Assembly: GCF_030272615.1 (NCBI RefSeq)
Contig: NC_081413.1
Coordinates: forward strand, 563,706,010-563,766,009
Reading direction: 5' to 3'
Length of the DNA stretch: 60,000 bases
Source of the DNA: Cryptomeria japonica
Taxonomy: Eukaryota; Streptophyta; Pinopsida; Cupressales; Cupressaceae
Shown here: piece by piece, positions 34,134 through 45,294 of the stretch
Layout of the letters: every line of letters begins with the position of its first letter
Numbering within the stretch: position 1 is the first letter of the stretch
The notes under the pieces: generated by a model
Database searches by the model: none
What the model saw: the letters and a program-made list of their open reading frames with translations, nothing else
Told to the model about the DNA's origin: nothing
Made by a program: the position numbers and the translations under genes

Positions 34134-34880
34134 GAAAAAAAAAAAAAAAATTGAAAAAAAACCGTACGGTTGTACGACAGGCGACCGTACTGTCATTTTT
34201 TTTTTTTGGTGAAAAAACCGTATGGTCGTACGGTCAATTTTTTTTTTTTAAAAACAAAAAATAAAATAATAAAAAAAGTAAAATAAAAATGGAACGGACC
34301 ACTGTATGGTGGGACCACCGGCGGTGACCACCGTGCGGTGGGCCTCCGGCGGTGGTAACACTGACGGCGACTAGCGTGCGGTGGTAACACTGACGGTGAC
34401 CACAGTGCGGTGGACCACCGACGGTGGTAACACCGTACGGTGACCACTGTGTGGTGGACCACCGGCGGTGGTAACCACCGTTGTGCGGTGGCACCCGCAA
34501 CTACAAAGCCCGCACAGCCTCGCGTAGCGCCGCACAACCCGGAACAGTCCCGCACCATGCAGCCCAGGCAAAGGAAGAAAAAGAGGCTAATGGAAAAAAA
34601 AAGAAAAAAAAAAAGAGATGCAGCTGCACAACCACGCAGTCGCACAAACACACGCAGCCGCTTCGTCATCAGTGGTCACTGTACGGTTGAACTGCGTTGG
34701 GCATGCGGAAGGAGGACTGTACGGTGTGCACAGTTGAGCATGTTGTTCGTACGCTTGAGGTGTGTTCGTACGGTAAGGAGGGTGTCGACCGCACGGGAAG
34801 GTGGCCGCACGATTGGAGGTGTTAGTGTTGTTGACCGTACGGGGAGGTTGTAAAAAAAAAAAAGCGACGACGACCTGATG
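34134..34880 (+). repeat. GTACGG-rich and CCACCG/CGGTGG palindrome region of element A
   Basis: Two patterns overlap. CCGTACGG, CGTACG or GTACGG words recur at 34162-34235 and 34678-34845. Between 34309 and 34500 CCACCG and CGGTGG alternate every 15-25 bp, including the perfect palindrome CACCGTACGGTG (34431-34442). Poly-A and poly-T tracts flank them. Long frames on both strands are repeat artefacts. Confidence 0.75.
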
Positions 34881-35029
34881 AAAAATGATTTGATGACATT
34901 TGGAGCTTGGACACTGAAAATATTGGAGTGTAGAAGAAGGGTTTTGACATCATAAAATATCACATAAATGATGCGCGCCATGGACTTTCGTGGGGTTCTG
35001 AAGGTTGTAAATTGGTGTTGGCGGCGGGG

Positions 35030-35195
35030 GCGTTGCCCCACGACCCCGCGCACCTGGGGCGCTGCCCCCGGACCCCACGAGGGGCGCTGCCCCTCGACCC
35101 CGCTAGGGCGCTGCCCCATACCCCACGAGGGGCGCTGCCCCCCGACCCCGCTGGGGGCATTGCCCCCAGACCCCCAGTTTATTTTTAAGCTACAG
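35030..35195 (+). repeat. GC-rich GGGGCGCTGCCCC repeat of element A
   Basis: At least five copies of a 22-30-bp unit built on GGGGCGCTGCCCC, each a near-perfect hairpin (GGGGC/GCCCC), joined by GACCCCGC or similar. It ends in CCAGTTTATTTTTAAGCTACA, as in element B. Confidence 0.85.
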
Positions 35196-35214
35196 AATAC
35201 CACGGGAAGTCCGT

Positions 35215-35840
35215 ACTATGAGAAAGAAGCTTGCAGCTAACCATTGGCGGGGAAGCCATAAGCCGTAGAGGGAGATGGATTTGGAGGTTGCGAACAAACA
35301 AAGTTTGAGGGAAGGCATTGCAGGTTTGTGCGACACCAGGGAGTTATTTAGTTTAGTTATCAGCTCGTAGCCTTTGTGCCAGCGGGTTGTGGCCACCTCC
35401 AGGCAGGAATGGTATGCTTTGAGGAACTTGGAGTATGTCTCGACTGGACGTGTGGTTGCCTTGGTGGATGCACAGAGGGCTCGGGAGGAGTTGACCACCA
35501 GGTTGGAGGCAGTACTAGCGTGAGACTTAGTTTAGCGTACCCAGGAGTTGGATGCTGAGAGGGCAACGCGGGTGGCTATTGAGGACAAATTGGCTAGGGA
35601 GACGGTATCATTTGAGTAGCAGTTGGTGGAGGCTGAGACTGAAACGCGTGTTTTGCAGACAAGTTTGGTTTAGGCACAGGAGGACTTTGATGTCAAAGAA
35701 GCAATAATGGTGAAACCCGCACTTGAGCATCGGATGGTAGCAGAAAAGGGTTTTTCAGGCGAGGACGCAACAAGTGTATAAGTTCTGGGCTCGACTGGCG
35801 TCAGCAGTTCTGTTTAATGTCATCTCTATTTTGTATTAAG
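35215..35840 (+). pseudogene. Decayed coiled-coil 3' ORF of element A
   Basis: The + strand frame containing ELTTRLEAVLA, TQELDAERA, IEDKLARETVSFE and QLVEAETETRVLQTSLV is Glu/Leu/Ala-rich with heptad spacing. It has several TAG stops, most where Gln would fit. Element B has the same ORF at 51690-52250 with many of the same stops. Position after pol and before the 3' LTR matches the extra ORF of some plant gypsy lineages; function unknown. Confidence 0.5.
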
Positions 35841-35860
35841 TCGTCCGGAGATGACTTCTT

Positions 35861-35879
35861 TTCTTTTGGGGGGGGATGA
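35861..35879 (+). promoter_or_regulatory. Polypurine tract of element A
   Basis: TTCTTTTGGGGGGGGATGA directly before the 3' LTR. B has TTCTTTTTGGTGGGGGATGA and C has CTTTTTTGGGG...GATGA in the same place. Confidence 0.8.
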
Positions 35880-36151
35880 TGTTGGTGGCAATATTGTACA
35901 CGGAAATAAAACTAGTTAATTAAGTTGTAATTGTGTTGGTTAGTTGGCAACCGAGGGGTGGCAGTTGCGGTGCGACGGTTGGCGCTCGCACCCCCTCAGC
36001 ATCTTTATATACTTCCGAATGTAACTTGTGGACAACAACGACTAGGAATGGAATAACATCTCTTATATTGCATCTGATATCTATGGTATTATTATTCTGC
36101 ATTACGTGTTTTATCTGTGTGCTTTAAGTTATTCACCCGAGAGGGCAAACA
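35880..36151 (+). repeat. 3' LTR of element A
   Basis: 272 bp, same length as the 5' LTR, starting TGTTGGTGGCAATATT and ending GGGCAAACA before the CTCTT duplication. Confidence 0.92.
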
Positions 36152-36156
36152 CTCTT

Positions 36157-37200
36157 GGCTTCCCTCTTGTCCACACTTGTGTCCTCATTCCCGTTTCTTT
36201 TTACAATCAAAGCATAGACCTTTCCTTCTTAGTTCCTCTCGATCATCATAGGAAATGAATGTTCTCTTGCACCCATCCTTCCCATGGAAATGTCTATCTT
36301 TTGACGACACCTTCCTCGAGTGATCCTTTTCTTTGGTGTGGGCAGCATCAAGTCGAGTAGCTTTAAGGATTGCTTCTTGGAGTGTAGGAGGATCCAAGGT
36401 ACTTACTCGCCCTCGGGTGGTATTTGACAATCATTCTATGAATAGATAGGTGAGTCTATCCTCGGATATTTTGGGGACTATAACAGCTAACCTTTGGAAT
36501 TTTGTGATGTAGTCTTCAAGGGTTCCCCTTTGCCTTATTCTTTTTAGCTCTTTGAAATATTTTTTGGGATGAGTTTGGTCAAGTTGTTCAATGAGTCTTC
36601 TCGTGAATACATCATAGGTTTTTATACCTTTGTGGTCTTGAGTAATTAGGCCATTATGCCACCAATCATGTGCCACTCCTAGATGTAATATGGCAAATGT
36701 AATGGCATTTTTCTTTGTCATGTGGCAAAGAGTTAGGTACGTCTCTCATTTTTGTAACCATGCATGAGCTGTAATCTTTCCCAACCCATCAAAGTTAGGG
36801 ATTTTCCCATTTTATTTTGTATATCTTGGTTAGGTTGGTTATTTCTTCTTCTATGAACATTCTTCATCCCAGCCTCACAATATGTTGTGAAAGGGATGCT
36901 TCTTTTGACTTCGGGGTCAAGCCCCGCATATTCTATGGCAAGTTCCCTCATATTTGGATTGTTAATTTCTTCATTTTCCCTTGGTGATCCTGCCCTAGTT
37001 AAGAAGGGTGGTCCATTTGTACTTGGGTTTGATCTCATCGTAGTTTCATGATTACTCTTGGATTGGCTGGGGGTGACTTCCTTCTCATGTCTTTGGTTTG
37101 GCTTAAGAGTATTGTTTATGTTTTGAAGGGTTTGGAGTAAGGCTTGGGTTGTTAGTTCATTCTTTTCCATCAAAGCCCTCAATTCATGCTCCATTTGAAA
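36157..37200 (-). pseudogene. Gag of gypsy element E
   Basis: Minus-strand frames give a heptad-rich N-terminus (MEHELRALMEKNELTTQALL), a linker, and a retrotransposon gag domain at about 36720-36430 (FAILHLGVAHDWW, FKELKRIRQRGTLEDYITKF), then ILKATRLDAA and a first knuckle CFDCKKKRE..GHKC at about 36215-36170 with one stop in it. Frames break near 36730 and 36430. The N-terminal codons lie at 38126-38195, across the hAT element, and the C-terminal part at 31334. Confidence 0.85.
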
Positions 37201-37208
37201 GTTCTTTG

Positions 37209-38117
<909 letters not shown>

Positions 38118-38125
38118 GTTCTTTG

Positions 38126-38195
38126 TATTGTTTTGGTAGGCAGCCCGCTTCTTTTCCCTTTCTAGAGCCCTGATTGCTCGTTGACTAAGTTGCAT
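38126..38195 (-). pseudogene. First codons of E gag
   Basis: The ATG at 38195 starts MQLSQRAIRALEREKKRAA, 28 bp after the primer-binding site. The frame reaches the hAT TSD and continues at 37200, where the downstream gag resumes in a compatible frame once the hAT insertion is discounted. Confidence 0.75.
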
Positions 38196-38223
38196 TAACT
38201 ATTTTCCCTTAGGCTGGCAGGAA

Positions 38224-38238
38224 CATGCTCTGATACCA
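38224..38238 (-). promoter_or_regulatory. Primer-binding site of element E
   Basis: The minus strand reads TGGTATCAGAGCATG, the initiator tRNA-Met site used by copia elements and also by some chromoviruses. The encoded pol is gypsy-type, so the site alone does not mark E as copia. Confidence 0.85.
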
Positions 38239-38242
38239 CTTT

Positions 38243-39330
38243 TAATGTCCTCAAATTATAAATACCCCAATTTTGGCCTAATTCTTAATTGAAATAAGGT
38301 AGGGTTAGAGATACCTTTCACTTTGATTGAGATCTTGCAAATAAGTTCCCCCTTGGCCTCATGTGGCCTGTGCCATCCATATGAGGTGAAATACCAAGTG
38401 AGGTGTTCTATAACCGTTCCCCTCAATGTGGCCACCCCTATCCTACTTCAAATATTTGAGCATTCTTTATGCATTCATTCACCATGATAGAGAGTATGAG
38501 GAGCATTCACAATAGGGTGCCCTGGAAGTCTATCCTTTCTAAGCCCAAAGGCAGTACCTTTTGTACCCCTTTGGCCTTATTGGACTCCCTGGTCATATAC
38601 CATGAACTGGCGTACCTAGAGGATAACCCCAACACTGTTCCCCTACTTGTAATTCTCTCTCCGTCTATCATGGCTGGAAAAACATTCAGAATATGTGTAG
38701 GTATACAAAACCAACTGCATAATATCACCAATCAGATATAGATTTATTTTAACATATATGAGCAATTATATCAGCAATAGATTGTTTATCAGGAATATGC
38801 AGAATATCAGCAGTATTAATTATCGATATGCAGGATATTTGCAGTATATTATTAATCTTGAATATGTAGAAGTAGACATTTAAATATTGTTACAGCAATA
38901 TGATGTTTGCACAGAAAAACCATACCAACTGCAGTGACCAGACGGACTGCCTGTGTTGCATGTCTTAGGAAATATCAGATCTTAATCCTTCAATGATCCT
39001 CTCTTGGAGGCCAGCATGTTTCATTTATGGCCCTCCACTTGGTGTTTAAGGTGGTGACCTCTCTTCAGGGATGTGATCAATAGTGGAGAGTTTATTTTGG
39101 ATGCTAATCACTTCTCTTTATTAACAAACCGCCCCTCCTTGTTTAGCTTAACAAATCTCAATCGATTATAATCTGGTTTGTTTTAGTTTAACTAATCTCA
39201 ATCAATTAGGGAGATTATTTTTTAGTAAAAGAGAAGAAGGTGGTGCATAGAGAAACCACGATCTGCATAATGAGAAACCATGATTTGCATAATGAAGAAA
39301 TTGTGAAGTCTTTAATTTAGGGACATGACA
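38243..39330 (-). mobile_element. 5' LTR of gypsy element E, about 1.09 kb
   Basis: Bounded on one side by the primer-binding site and on the other by the end TTAGGGACATGACA. Plus-strand ends are TAATGTCCTC and GGGACATGACA, an inverted pair as in the other long LTRs. It is AT-rich in the part 38730-38900. A small open frame at 38469-38741 is not supported. Confidence 0.7.
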
Positions 39331-39871
39331 GTGTCAGTGCCACTATCAATTGGATCGGTAGGTCTTCTTTTGGTAAACCAAGATATTAATCCATTTTATC
39401 CTTTATTAATAGGACTGACAAGGTTGCAGACTTGCAGTAAGCACTGAAGCATCACTGTACATTGCAGAGTTCGATTAAACTTGTAAGAATTCTTTAAGAA
39501 GAGAGCTTCCATGTGGCAAAGCTTTCTTCTTGTTCACATGTAGTATAAATGCAAGGATCAATGCTTATTTATAACTAAGAAAATGCATGCTTCGATTATT
39601 ATTTGGGAGTAATTACTAATTTTATGTTCGACCCTTTTACATCTGTAATATCAGTCCATTGTCATTAAAATTGTTTTGTACATGACAACTTGCAATGGAA
39701 AACATATAATTTCAAGGATCTGGAAACTATTAGGTATTAGGATTTTAATTTTATTTAACATCTAGGTGCTACTTTTAACAAAAAAATGAAATATGCTGGG
39801 TAGTGGTTAGTGTCTGAGAAAAGGTTGTTTTAATCAGTATTTAGTAACATTTGCATGCATATTGGTTGTAG
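39331..39871 (+). other. Intron sequence before the first CPSF-A exon
   Basis: No ORF or repeat recognised. It ends in the acceptor ATTGGTTGTAG at 39871. Element E probably lies in this intron. Confidence 0.5.
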
Positions 39872-40006
39872 GAAACTGCATTAGAGCTAGTAGTTATCAG
39901 TGAAGATGGGATTGTACAATCAGTTTGTGAGCAGACAGTATTTGGCACCATTAAAGATCTTTCTGTACTTCCTTGGAATGAACAGTACCGTGTACCCCAG
40001 GCACAG
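39872..40006 (+). CDS. Exon of a CPSF-A / DDB1-family protein (1 of 3)
   Basis: 135 bp, 45 codons, reading ETALELVVISEDGIVQSVCE and on through FGTIKDLSVLPWNEQ, flanked by an AG acceptor and the donor CAG|GTTTGT. It resembles the N-terminal beta-propeller of the plant CPSF A-subunit-like protein related to Arabidopsis At3g11960 (SF3b130/DDB1/CPSF160 superfamily), from memory of the family. No stop or frameshift, unlike everything around it. Its orientation and frame agree with the next two exons. Confidence 0.7.
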
Positions 40007-40146
40007 GTTTGTTCATCTGATATTTAATGGTTTCTAGGACACCTTTTTTTACAGTGTGCTTGTGCTGTTTTCTCAAAGAGAAATTGTTATTTGGATGTGG
40101 TTGACTTGACAGAGGTTATGTTTTTTGTTATGCCCTCTATATGCAG

Positions 40147-40226
40147 ACATATGGGAAAGATCTCCTTCTTGTGCTCTCAGATTCTGGGAAGTTGTCTTTC
40201 CTAACTTTCAGTGTTGAAATGCACAG
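40147..40226 (+). CDS. Exon of a CPSF-A / DDB1-family protein (2 of 3)
   Basis: 80 bp reading TYGKDLLLVLSDSGKLSFLT then FSVEMH plus AG of a split Arg codon, between acceptor TATATGCAG and donor CAG|GTCTTC. GKDLLLVLSDSGKLSFL is a propeller-strand signature of this superfamily. The 140-bp intron before it has a T-rich tract. Confidence 0.75.
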
Positions 40227-40389
40227 GTCTTCTTTTCTTATATTGCTCATTTTTAATTATGTAAATGTTTTAAATAAACCAATTAATATTTGTGGAACTT
40301 AATCATTCTTGTTGCTTCATCTTTTATTTCCTATTTTACAGTATACCATGGTTTGTACTTTTTTATACTTTTAACTGTGCATTGTTTAG

Positions 40390-40473
40390 GTTTTTAGCTG
40401 TGGCACACATCCCCTTGTCTCATCCAGGAAATATGCGTCGAGAGTTGGGTTGGTCGCTAGCTGTTGAATGCAA
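40390..40473 (+). CDS. Exon of a CPSF-A / DDB1-family protein (3 of 3)
   Basis: 84 bp beginning with the base that completes the split Arg codon, then FLAVAHIPLSHPGNMRRELG WSLAVEC, ending AA|GTGAGT, a strong donor. Phases of all three exons agree, which supports a functional or recently functional gene. The next exon is not in the 320 bp before the LTR at 40795, nor recognised later, so the intron must be long. Confidence 0.7.
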
Positions 40474-40794
40474 GTGAGTGTTGGAATAAATTTGCTTTCT
40501 TGTTTCTCACTGTAATGTAGCTATTATTTAGTTGTGAGATTAGCTGCAGGTTTGTTTATGTATGCTGTATGGGAACTTGTAAAATTATGTACTGAAATCT
40601 TCAATAATGGTTAATGTTATCATTTCCTATTTTATTACTTTTTAATGAGCCATGTTTGCTGAGGATTCTTGTGATATGTATGTTAATACTTTCTTTGGAA
40701 AGGTTAATTTATATATGTATTGAGTAGACTAAGAGGTCTTAGAGTTTTTACCTTGAAAAGCAAATATTCATATGGCGATTAATAACTGTAGCCA
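40474..40794 (+). other. Start of the intron after CPSF-A exon 3
   Basis: AT-rich intron sequence after the GTGAGT donor with no feature recognised; it ends at the LTR of element K. Confidence 0.5.
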
Positions 40795-42405
40795 TGTGAT
40801 GTCCCCTTTCTAGGCGATAGAAGATGAGCAGGGGTTGACCTATCATTCGAGTTCCTGTTGGTCAACGGTATGGTTAGGGGACTCATTCTGAGGGTCATGG
40901 AGCTTTGTAGGGGCTCTGTGAGCCTTTTGGACCTTCAGACGACAATTCCTACCTTTTAGGGAGGTCTCCTATTTTTTAGGGAGAACTGGCAGTTGACTAG
41001 ATGACCACCTGGGGGACCAGGGTGCAGAGCAGGATCCTTTTGAGAAGTTACAGGTGTTTGGAGAGAGGTTCCTATTTTTTAGGGCGAGTCCCTACATTTT
41101 ATGGGGAACTGTCAATTGGCCCGTAGGACTCAGGCAACATCAGTGATCACAATGCTTCAGTCGGAATTCAGTTTTGAGTCCAGATTTAGATTTTATGAAT
41201 AATTCGGGAAATATTTTGATATTTTCTACGCTGGTTGGAATAAATAAATAATAACAATGTTACTATATTTTATTATAATAAAGTAACAAGTTGGGGCCCC
41301 TTGTACCATGGTGCCTAGGAGACATGAGTTAAAAACAACTTAATTTTATTAATAATGGAGCCTAAGGGGGTTGAGGGAGACATAAGGAAAAAAAAAATTT
41401 AATAAAAAAAATTCAAGGCAACCCTAAAAACGATTTAGGGTTTGAGGCCAATAAAGCAACATGTTGGAGGCCATTTTGGGCATCTTGGAATCATTTTTAC
41501 GATCAGCTTTTGGAGGTTGAGCTTTGCAACTCAATTCAGTAGCTTTGCAACTTTGAGTAATGAAAACTTCTCAGAGGCAGGTGAGTTTGGATGCAACCCT
41601 AACTCACAGAACTGAAGAATTCCTCTAGAATTCTTGTTTGTGCATCAAAATCAGACCTGTAGCAGAATTATCAGATTGGTGAGAGTGAATTGATCAGGGA
41701 TTAGAGGCAATTGAAGGCTTCCATATTCATTTCCAGCTCCCTCGTGGCTTCCTAGAGCAGGCTGTACACCTTGGAGGCACCTGGATGTCAAAATAAATAA
41801 ATTAGCATTATTTAGGGTTTGGAATTGGTTGGAAATTCATTGTTAGCAGTAGCAATCAGCAGTAAATCATTTCTTCAGGCTTAAAACAACATAGGGGCAT
41901 GATATGAGCAAATTAGTGAGGAAACTTGGTTAAATTCAGTGATCTTGCCTAGGAGCCTGAAGGAATCAGCAGCAGATTTGTCGAATCTTGCAATAATTGT
42001 TTTTGATAATTATAGTTGATGCAAATAAACCTCATTGGAGGTATTGTCACCATTAGGGTACTTTGTATTGTCAGTTTCACCAGTTCGATCAATAAAAAAC
42101 ACATTTTTAGGCTAGTATGGGGACTCTTGGTATGCTATTCACTATTCTGGTTGCAATAAATTATTTGAATTGGTATTAGTGTTGCTGTTATGAAGATCAG
42201 AATTTTGAAATAATTTATCAGTCTATTATTTGAATATATTTTGTATTCAAAATCATTTGTTCATTGGCAAAGAAGCATGCAAAAAACCCCTAAATACCTT
42301 CTGAGAATCAAACTCATCAAAAACTGTCAAAGCACTCACAAAATCCTTCAATCAACAAGTTGGGAAATTCAGAAAAATCAGAGCAGCATGGTTGGGGATC
42401 TTTCA
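40795..42405 (+). mobile_element. 5' LTR of element K, about 1.61 kb
   Basis: Starts TGTGATGTCCCC and ends GGGGATCTTTCA, a decayed form of the inverted ends seen in the other long LTRs, and is followed directly by a primer-binding site, which fixes plus orientation. Repeated TATTTTTTAGGG words lie at 40966-41105 and an AT-rich TATATTTTATTATAATAAAG at about 41261. No second copy is found downstream, so K is truncated. Confidence 0.7.
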
Positions 42406-42406
42406 T

Positions 42407-42421
42407 TGGTATCAGAGCTGG
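42407..42421 (+). promoter_or_regulatory. Primer-binding site of element K
   Basis: TGGTATCAGAGCTGG, initiator tRNA-Met type, 1 bp after the LTR end. Confidence 0.85.
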
Positions 42422-42489
42422 TGATCTTGCCAGCCTGTTGGGGAAGATTCTTTTTGGTTGCAAAATCATTTTGGGTTTCAATTAGAAAT

Positions 42490-43220
42490 ATGTCTTGGCA
42501 GCTGCCTAAATTTATCGCCAGGGACAAGGAACAAATTCTTGAAGAAAAGCTCTAAAATGCAGAAGGAAACTGGCATGTTTGTTTCAATCAAAGTACGGAT
42601 TACTTTGCAATCTGGAAGCAATAGAGAATTGCTTATCCACGATAGAACAACTAGGTTCTTAGGGAAACCAAGTAACCATGATTCTTGCTGTGATTCCTTT
42701 GGTTATGCTAGTGTTGTTGAGACATTTTGATAGAGAGGTAAGATTTGCAGTTACTCTGTGTATTGTTAATGTTATGAGGATAACAACTCCACATGATCCT
42801 TATAGCAAGGAAGTTATGAAGGGGGTATTCCAATTGATCATAGAAAGTTTTCAAGGATTGGGTGATATCCATAGTTCATCCTTTGGTAAGAAAGTCAATT
42901 TTAGAAGCAATTGCAAAAATCAGAGCTTGTGTGATTATGTTGGATCTTGGTTGTGAAGACTTAATTCTTGATATGTTCCATCAGTTTTTCATTGCTATTA
43001 AAAAAAATCAAATGCGAAATGCTTTATCTTCTATGCAGTCCATTATGTCTTTGATTATTGAGGAGAGTGATGATAATTCTCTACTTTTCTTATCTTCCCT
43101 ATGGGCTGTCTTGAAATAAGCACATGTTACATCTTCTAATGCTTGTGGTTTGGTTAGCAATGTTGTCAAACAATGTGAGCGAAAATTGAAGCCATTCTTA
43201 ACAGTGGACAAGATGGAGAA
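42490..43220 (+). pseudogene. Intronless PDS5-like cohesin-regulator fragment carried by element K
   Basis: Starts with ATG only 68 bp after the primer-binding site. Translated pieces in three frames match the N-terminal HEAT-repeat part of plant PDS5 in order: DKEQILEEKL, LLRHFDREVRFAV, VMRITTPHDPYSKEVMKGVF, IIESFQGLGD, ILEAIAKIRACVIMLDLGCE, LILDMFHQFF, SMQSIMSLIIEES, NVVKQCERKLKPFL. PDS5 regulates sister-chromatid cohesion by binding cohesin. The genuine plant gene is split by introns; here they are absent, so an RNA intermediate is likely. Frameshifts near 42600 and 42880 and a TAA at 43117 show decay. Lying in sense where gag belongs suggests host-gene capture of the Bs1 type. The match is from memory of the family. 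Confidence 0.72.
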
Positions 43221-44597
43221 AGGTAGAGCACTTGAAGTCACTATTAGTGAACACAAGGATGGTATTGAAGAAGGACAATCATTTCATGCATCCGTGGGTG
43301 TAAATTACACGAGTCTTCCTGATAACAAGAAGGTTGATGAGTATGCTGTCATGGAATCTTCAAAAACAATAGCGATTGATCAGCCACATGCAGGTATGAG
43401 TTCTTTTGATGTTTTTCTATTTGAGCAAAATAATATGGTGGATGCATCTAGGGTTGAGGATTATGTTTAAGGAAATAAGATTTGTTTCAGCCTATAAATG
43501 ATCCTGAAAAGGAAGACAAAATTCAGTCATTTGGGAAGCCTAGGAGGGATGAAGTCATTGGTATTCATAAGGACCACAAAGTTGAAGAAGACGCAATCAT
43601 GGGTCAGCTACTTGGGGATTCAAAGGACTCTCCATGCATTATGGCATCATATCCATTGGTTGACGACTATAGGGTTGATAAAGCATCTGTTGGATCAGCT
43701 ATATTTGAAGCACATAAAGGGGGGATCCTAATTCCCAGCTACTTGCAAGGCATGACAGCTCTTGGTGGGAGTGGTTTTCCTTGTTTTGTGCACATGATTG
43801 CATTGGAAGAACACTTGATGATATTATATGTAGCATATGGCATTGAAGAGCTGATTACGAAGACTAAAAGATCGCCAAATGAGAAGATTCTACAATTTGA
43901 CAATGTATGGTTTGTCATGAGCCCTACACCATGGAGCTGGTTGGAGTTAGAAAACAGAACAGCTATGGAGATAGAGGCATGGATCAGATTATGGGCAGCT
44001 AAGGCAGCTAAGAGGACGTGATATTCAGCGGGACACATCTCATAGACCAGCACCTTTAGAGGAGTCGCCTACCTTGGAAGGAGAGGCTAGAAAGGACCAC
44101 AAAAACAATATGGAAAGGTATGATTATACTTCTGATTTTCTGACTATTAACAGCAGTCTGTTGTCATCATATGAGCATAAATCCAATAAGGCTCGTAGTG
44201 ACGAAGAACCCAACCTTGTGAACACTCAAAAGGCTCTTCAAGAATTGGATGATCATATGGATAAGCTTTGTGGGGAGTTGAGCGCGGCACACTCTTCATC
44301 GTACACAGCAGGATTTCAAATTTCTAAAACAGCCAAGAGGATCAGCTTTGAGGTGTGTAATTTTTATTGGGAGACTCATGTTGGACCAGCACTACTGGGA
44401 GAGCATGCAACAATGAAAGAGAAAAAGTTTGAGGCAGTTGAAGACACTAAGAAAAGGTATGACAGCGATCCTAAGTTTTTGATCTGGAACAACAGTCTTT
44501 TACATTGGCATAATCATGAGATAGCAACTCCCACTCATGAGGATGATGGTAAGAAGTCTTCTTCTATCGTTGGCACTCATTTGAGAGTCAAACATAT
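43221..44597 (+). pseudogene. Further captured or unknown coding sequence of element K
   Basis: Three long overlapping frames (43150-43470, 43482-44021, 44074-44601) follow the PDS5-like part with only frame changes between them, so they probably belong to one decayed reading frame. The residues are ordinary globular or acidic composition (PSYLQGMTALGGSGFP, FVMSPTPWSWLELENRTAM). I recognise no domain; they may be the PDS5 C-terminal region, a second captured gene, or element-specific. The last frame runs into the C LTR and ends there by chance. Confidence 0.45.
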
Positions 44598-44743
44598 TTA
44601 AAGGACTCGACGGTTGCCGAGAGGAACACAATTGTCAACCAACCGACACATTGGCTACCTAGAGTGACAACCCACTTAATTATTAATAAATTGGCAGATA
44701 ACAAATTTTATTAAATATAACTAGGTATTTTATGTCAGCTACA
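44598..44743 (-). repeat. Truncated 3' LTR of element C
   Basis: Minus strand begins TGTAGCTGACATAAAATACC and matches the start of the 5' LTR (54288 downward) for about 146 bp, then diverges after TTTAAATATGTT. The remaining about 200 bp of LTR and the left TSD are lost; the sequence beyond is element K. Confidence 0.8.
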
Positions 44744-44763
44744 TCATCCCCCCCCAAAAAAGA
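44744..44763 (-). promoter_or_regulatory. Polypurine tract of element C
   Basis: The minus strand reads CTTTTTTGGGG...GATGA, as in elements A and B, directly before the LTR. Confidence 0.8.
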
Positions 44764-44869
44764 ATAAGTCATCTTCTAGACGACAAGTAAACATCAAGTA
44801 ATATTCGAGAAGTCTAATGACAGACAATGACTTGTAGTGGATGACCCCAACTTGTAGTGTACGTGCCAA

Positions 44870-45015
44870 ATCAAATTGGGTCCCCAACGGGGGTTTGGGA
44901 ACAGCGCTCCTTGCAGGTTAGAGGGGCAGTGCCCCTTGTGGGTCTCGGGGCAGCGCTTAGGGCGCGCTCCCTGTTGCAATACATGGTGGGGTTGAGGTGC
45001 AACGCCCCCATCGCC
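44870..45015 (-). repeat. GC-rich GGGGCGCTGCCCC-type repeat of element C
   Basis: Degenerate copies such as GGGGCAGCGCTTAGGGCGC and GGGGCAGTGCCCC in the same position relative to the LTR as in A and B, in minus orientation. Confidence 0.65.
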
Positions 45016-45294
45016 AAGCCCAAATTAAGACCTTTAAAACCACATAGAATTTAATGGCGTACATGATTTTTTTGATTTTTTAAGATGCCAAAAACATTGT
45101 TGATGAAGACAAAAAATGGAGATTTCATATTATGTTCAAGTCGTACTCTCCTATGAGATTCCAAGATGACATGTCGGTACACTGTGCTGAAGACGTATGG
45201 AAGGATGGCACTGAGATGACTGTACGGCGTACGACCCAAAAATTGTTACCACGTGCTGTTTGGTAGGGTCTATCCCATACGACCCAAGTGGCAC

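Larger units (their letters stand above)
31340..36151 (+). mobile_element. Element A: gag-pro LTR element without pol, 4812 bp, TSD CTCTT
   Basis: Two 272-bp LTRs (31340-31611, 35880-36151) begin TGTTGG and end AAACA. CTCTT at 31335-31339 and 36152-36156 is the TSD, and the element splits the gag of E. Inside are a primer-binding site, a nearly open gag, a protease C-terminal half joined out of frame, a tail matching the region after integrase of plant gypsy polyproteins, GTACGG-rich and GC-rich repeats, a decayed coiled-coil ORF and a polypurine tract. RT, RNase H and integrase are absent. Relative to B, about 0.8 kb holding the protease active site is also deleted (junction about 33200). 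Related to B and C. Confidence 0.92.

Noticed and set aside
34193-34853. Long frames on both strands in element A
   Set aside because: Generated by CCACCG/GTACGG repeats and A/T runs; no counterpart frame in B.
38224-38238. Classifying element E as copia from its primer-binding site
   Set aside because: Domain order protease-RT-RNase H, the FFDD motif and the gypsy-type knuckle show Ty3/gypsy; some chromoviruses use the same primer.
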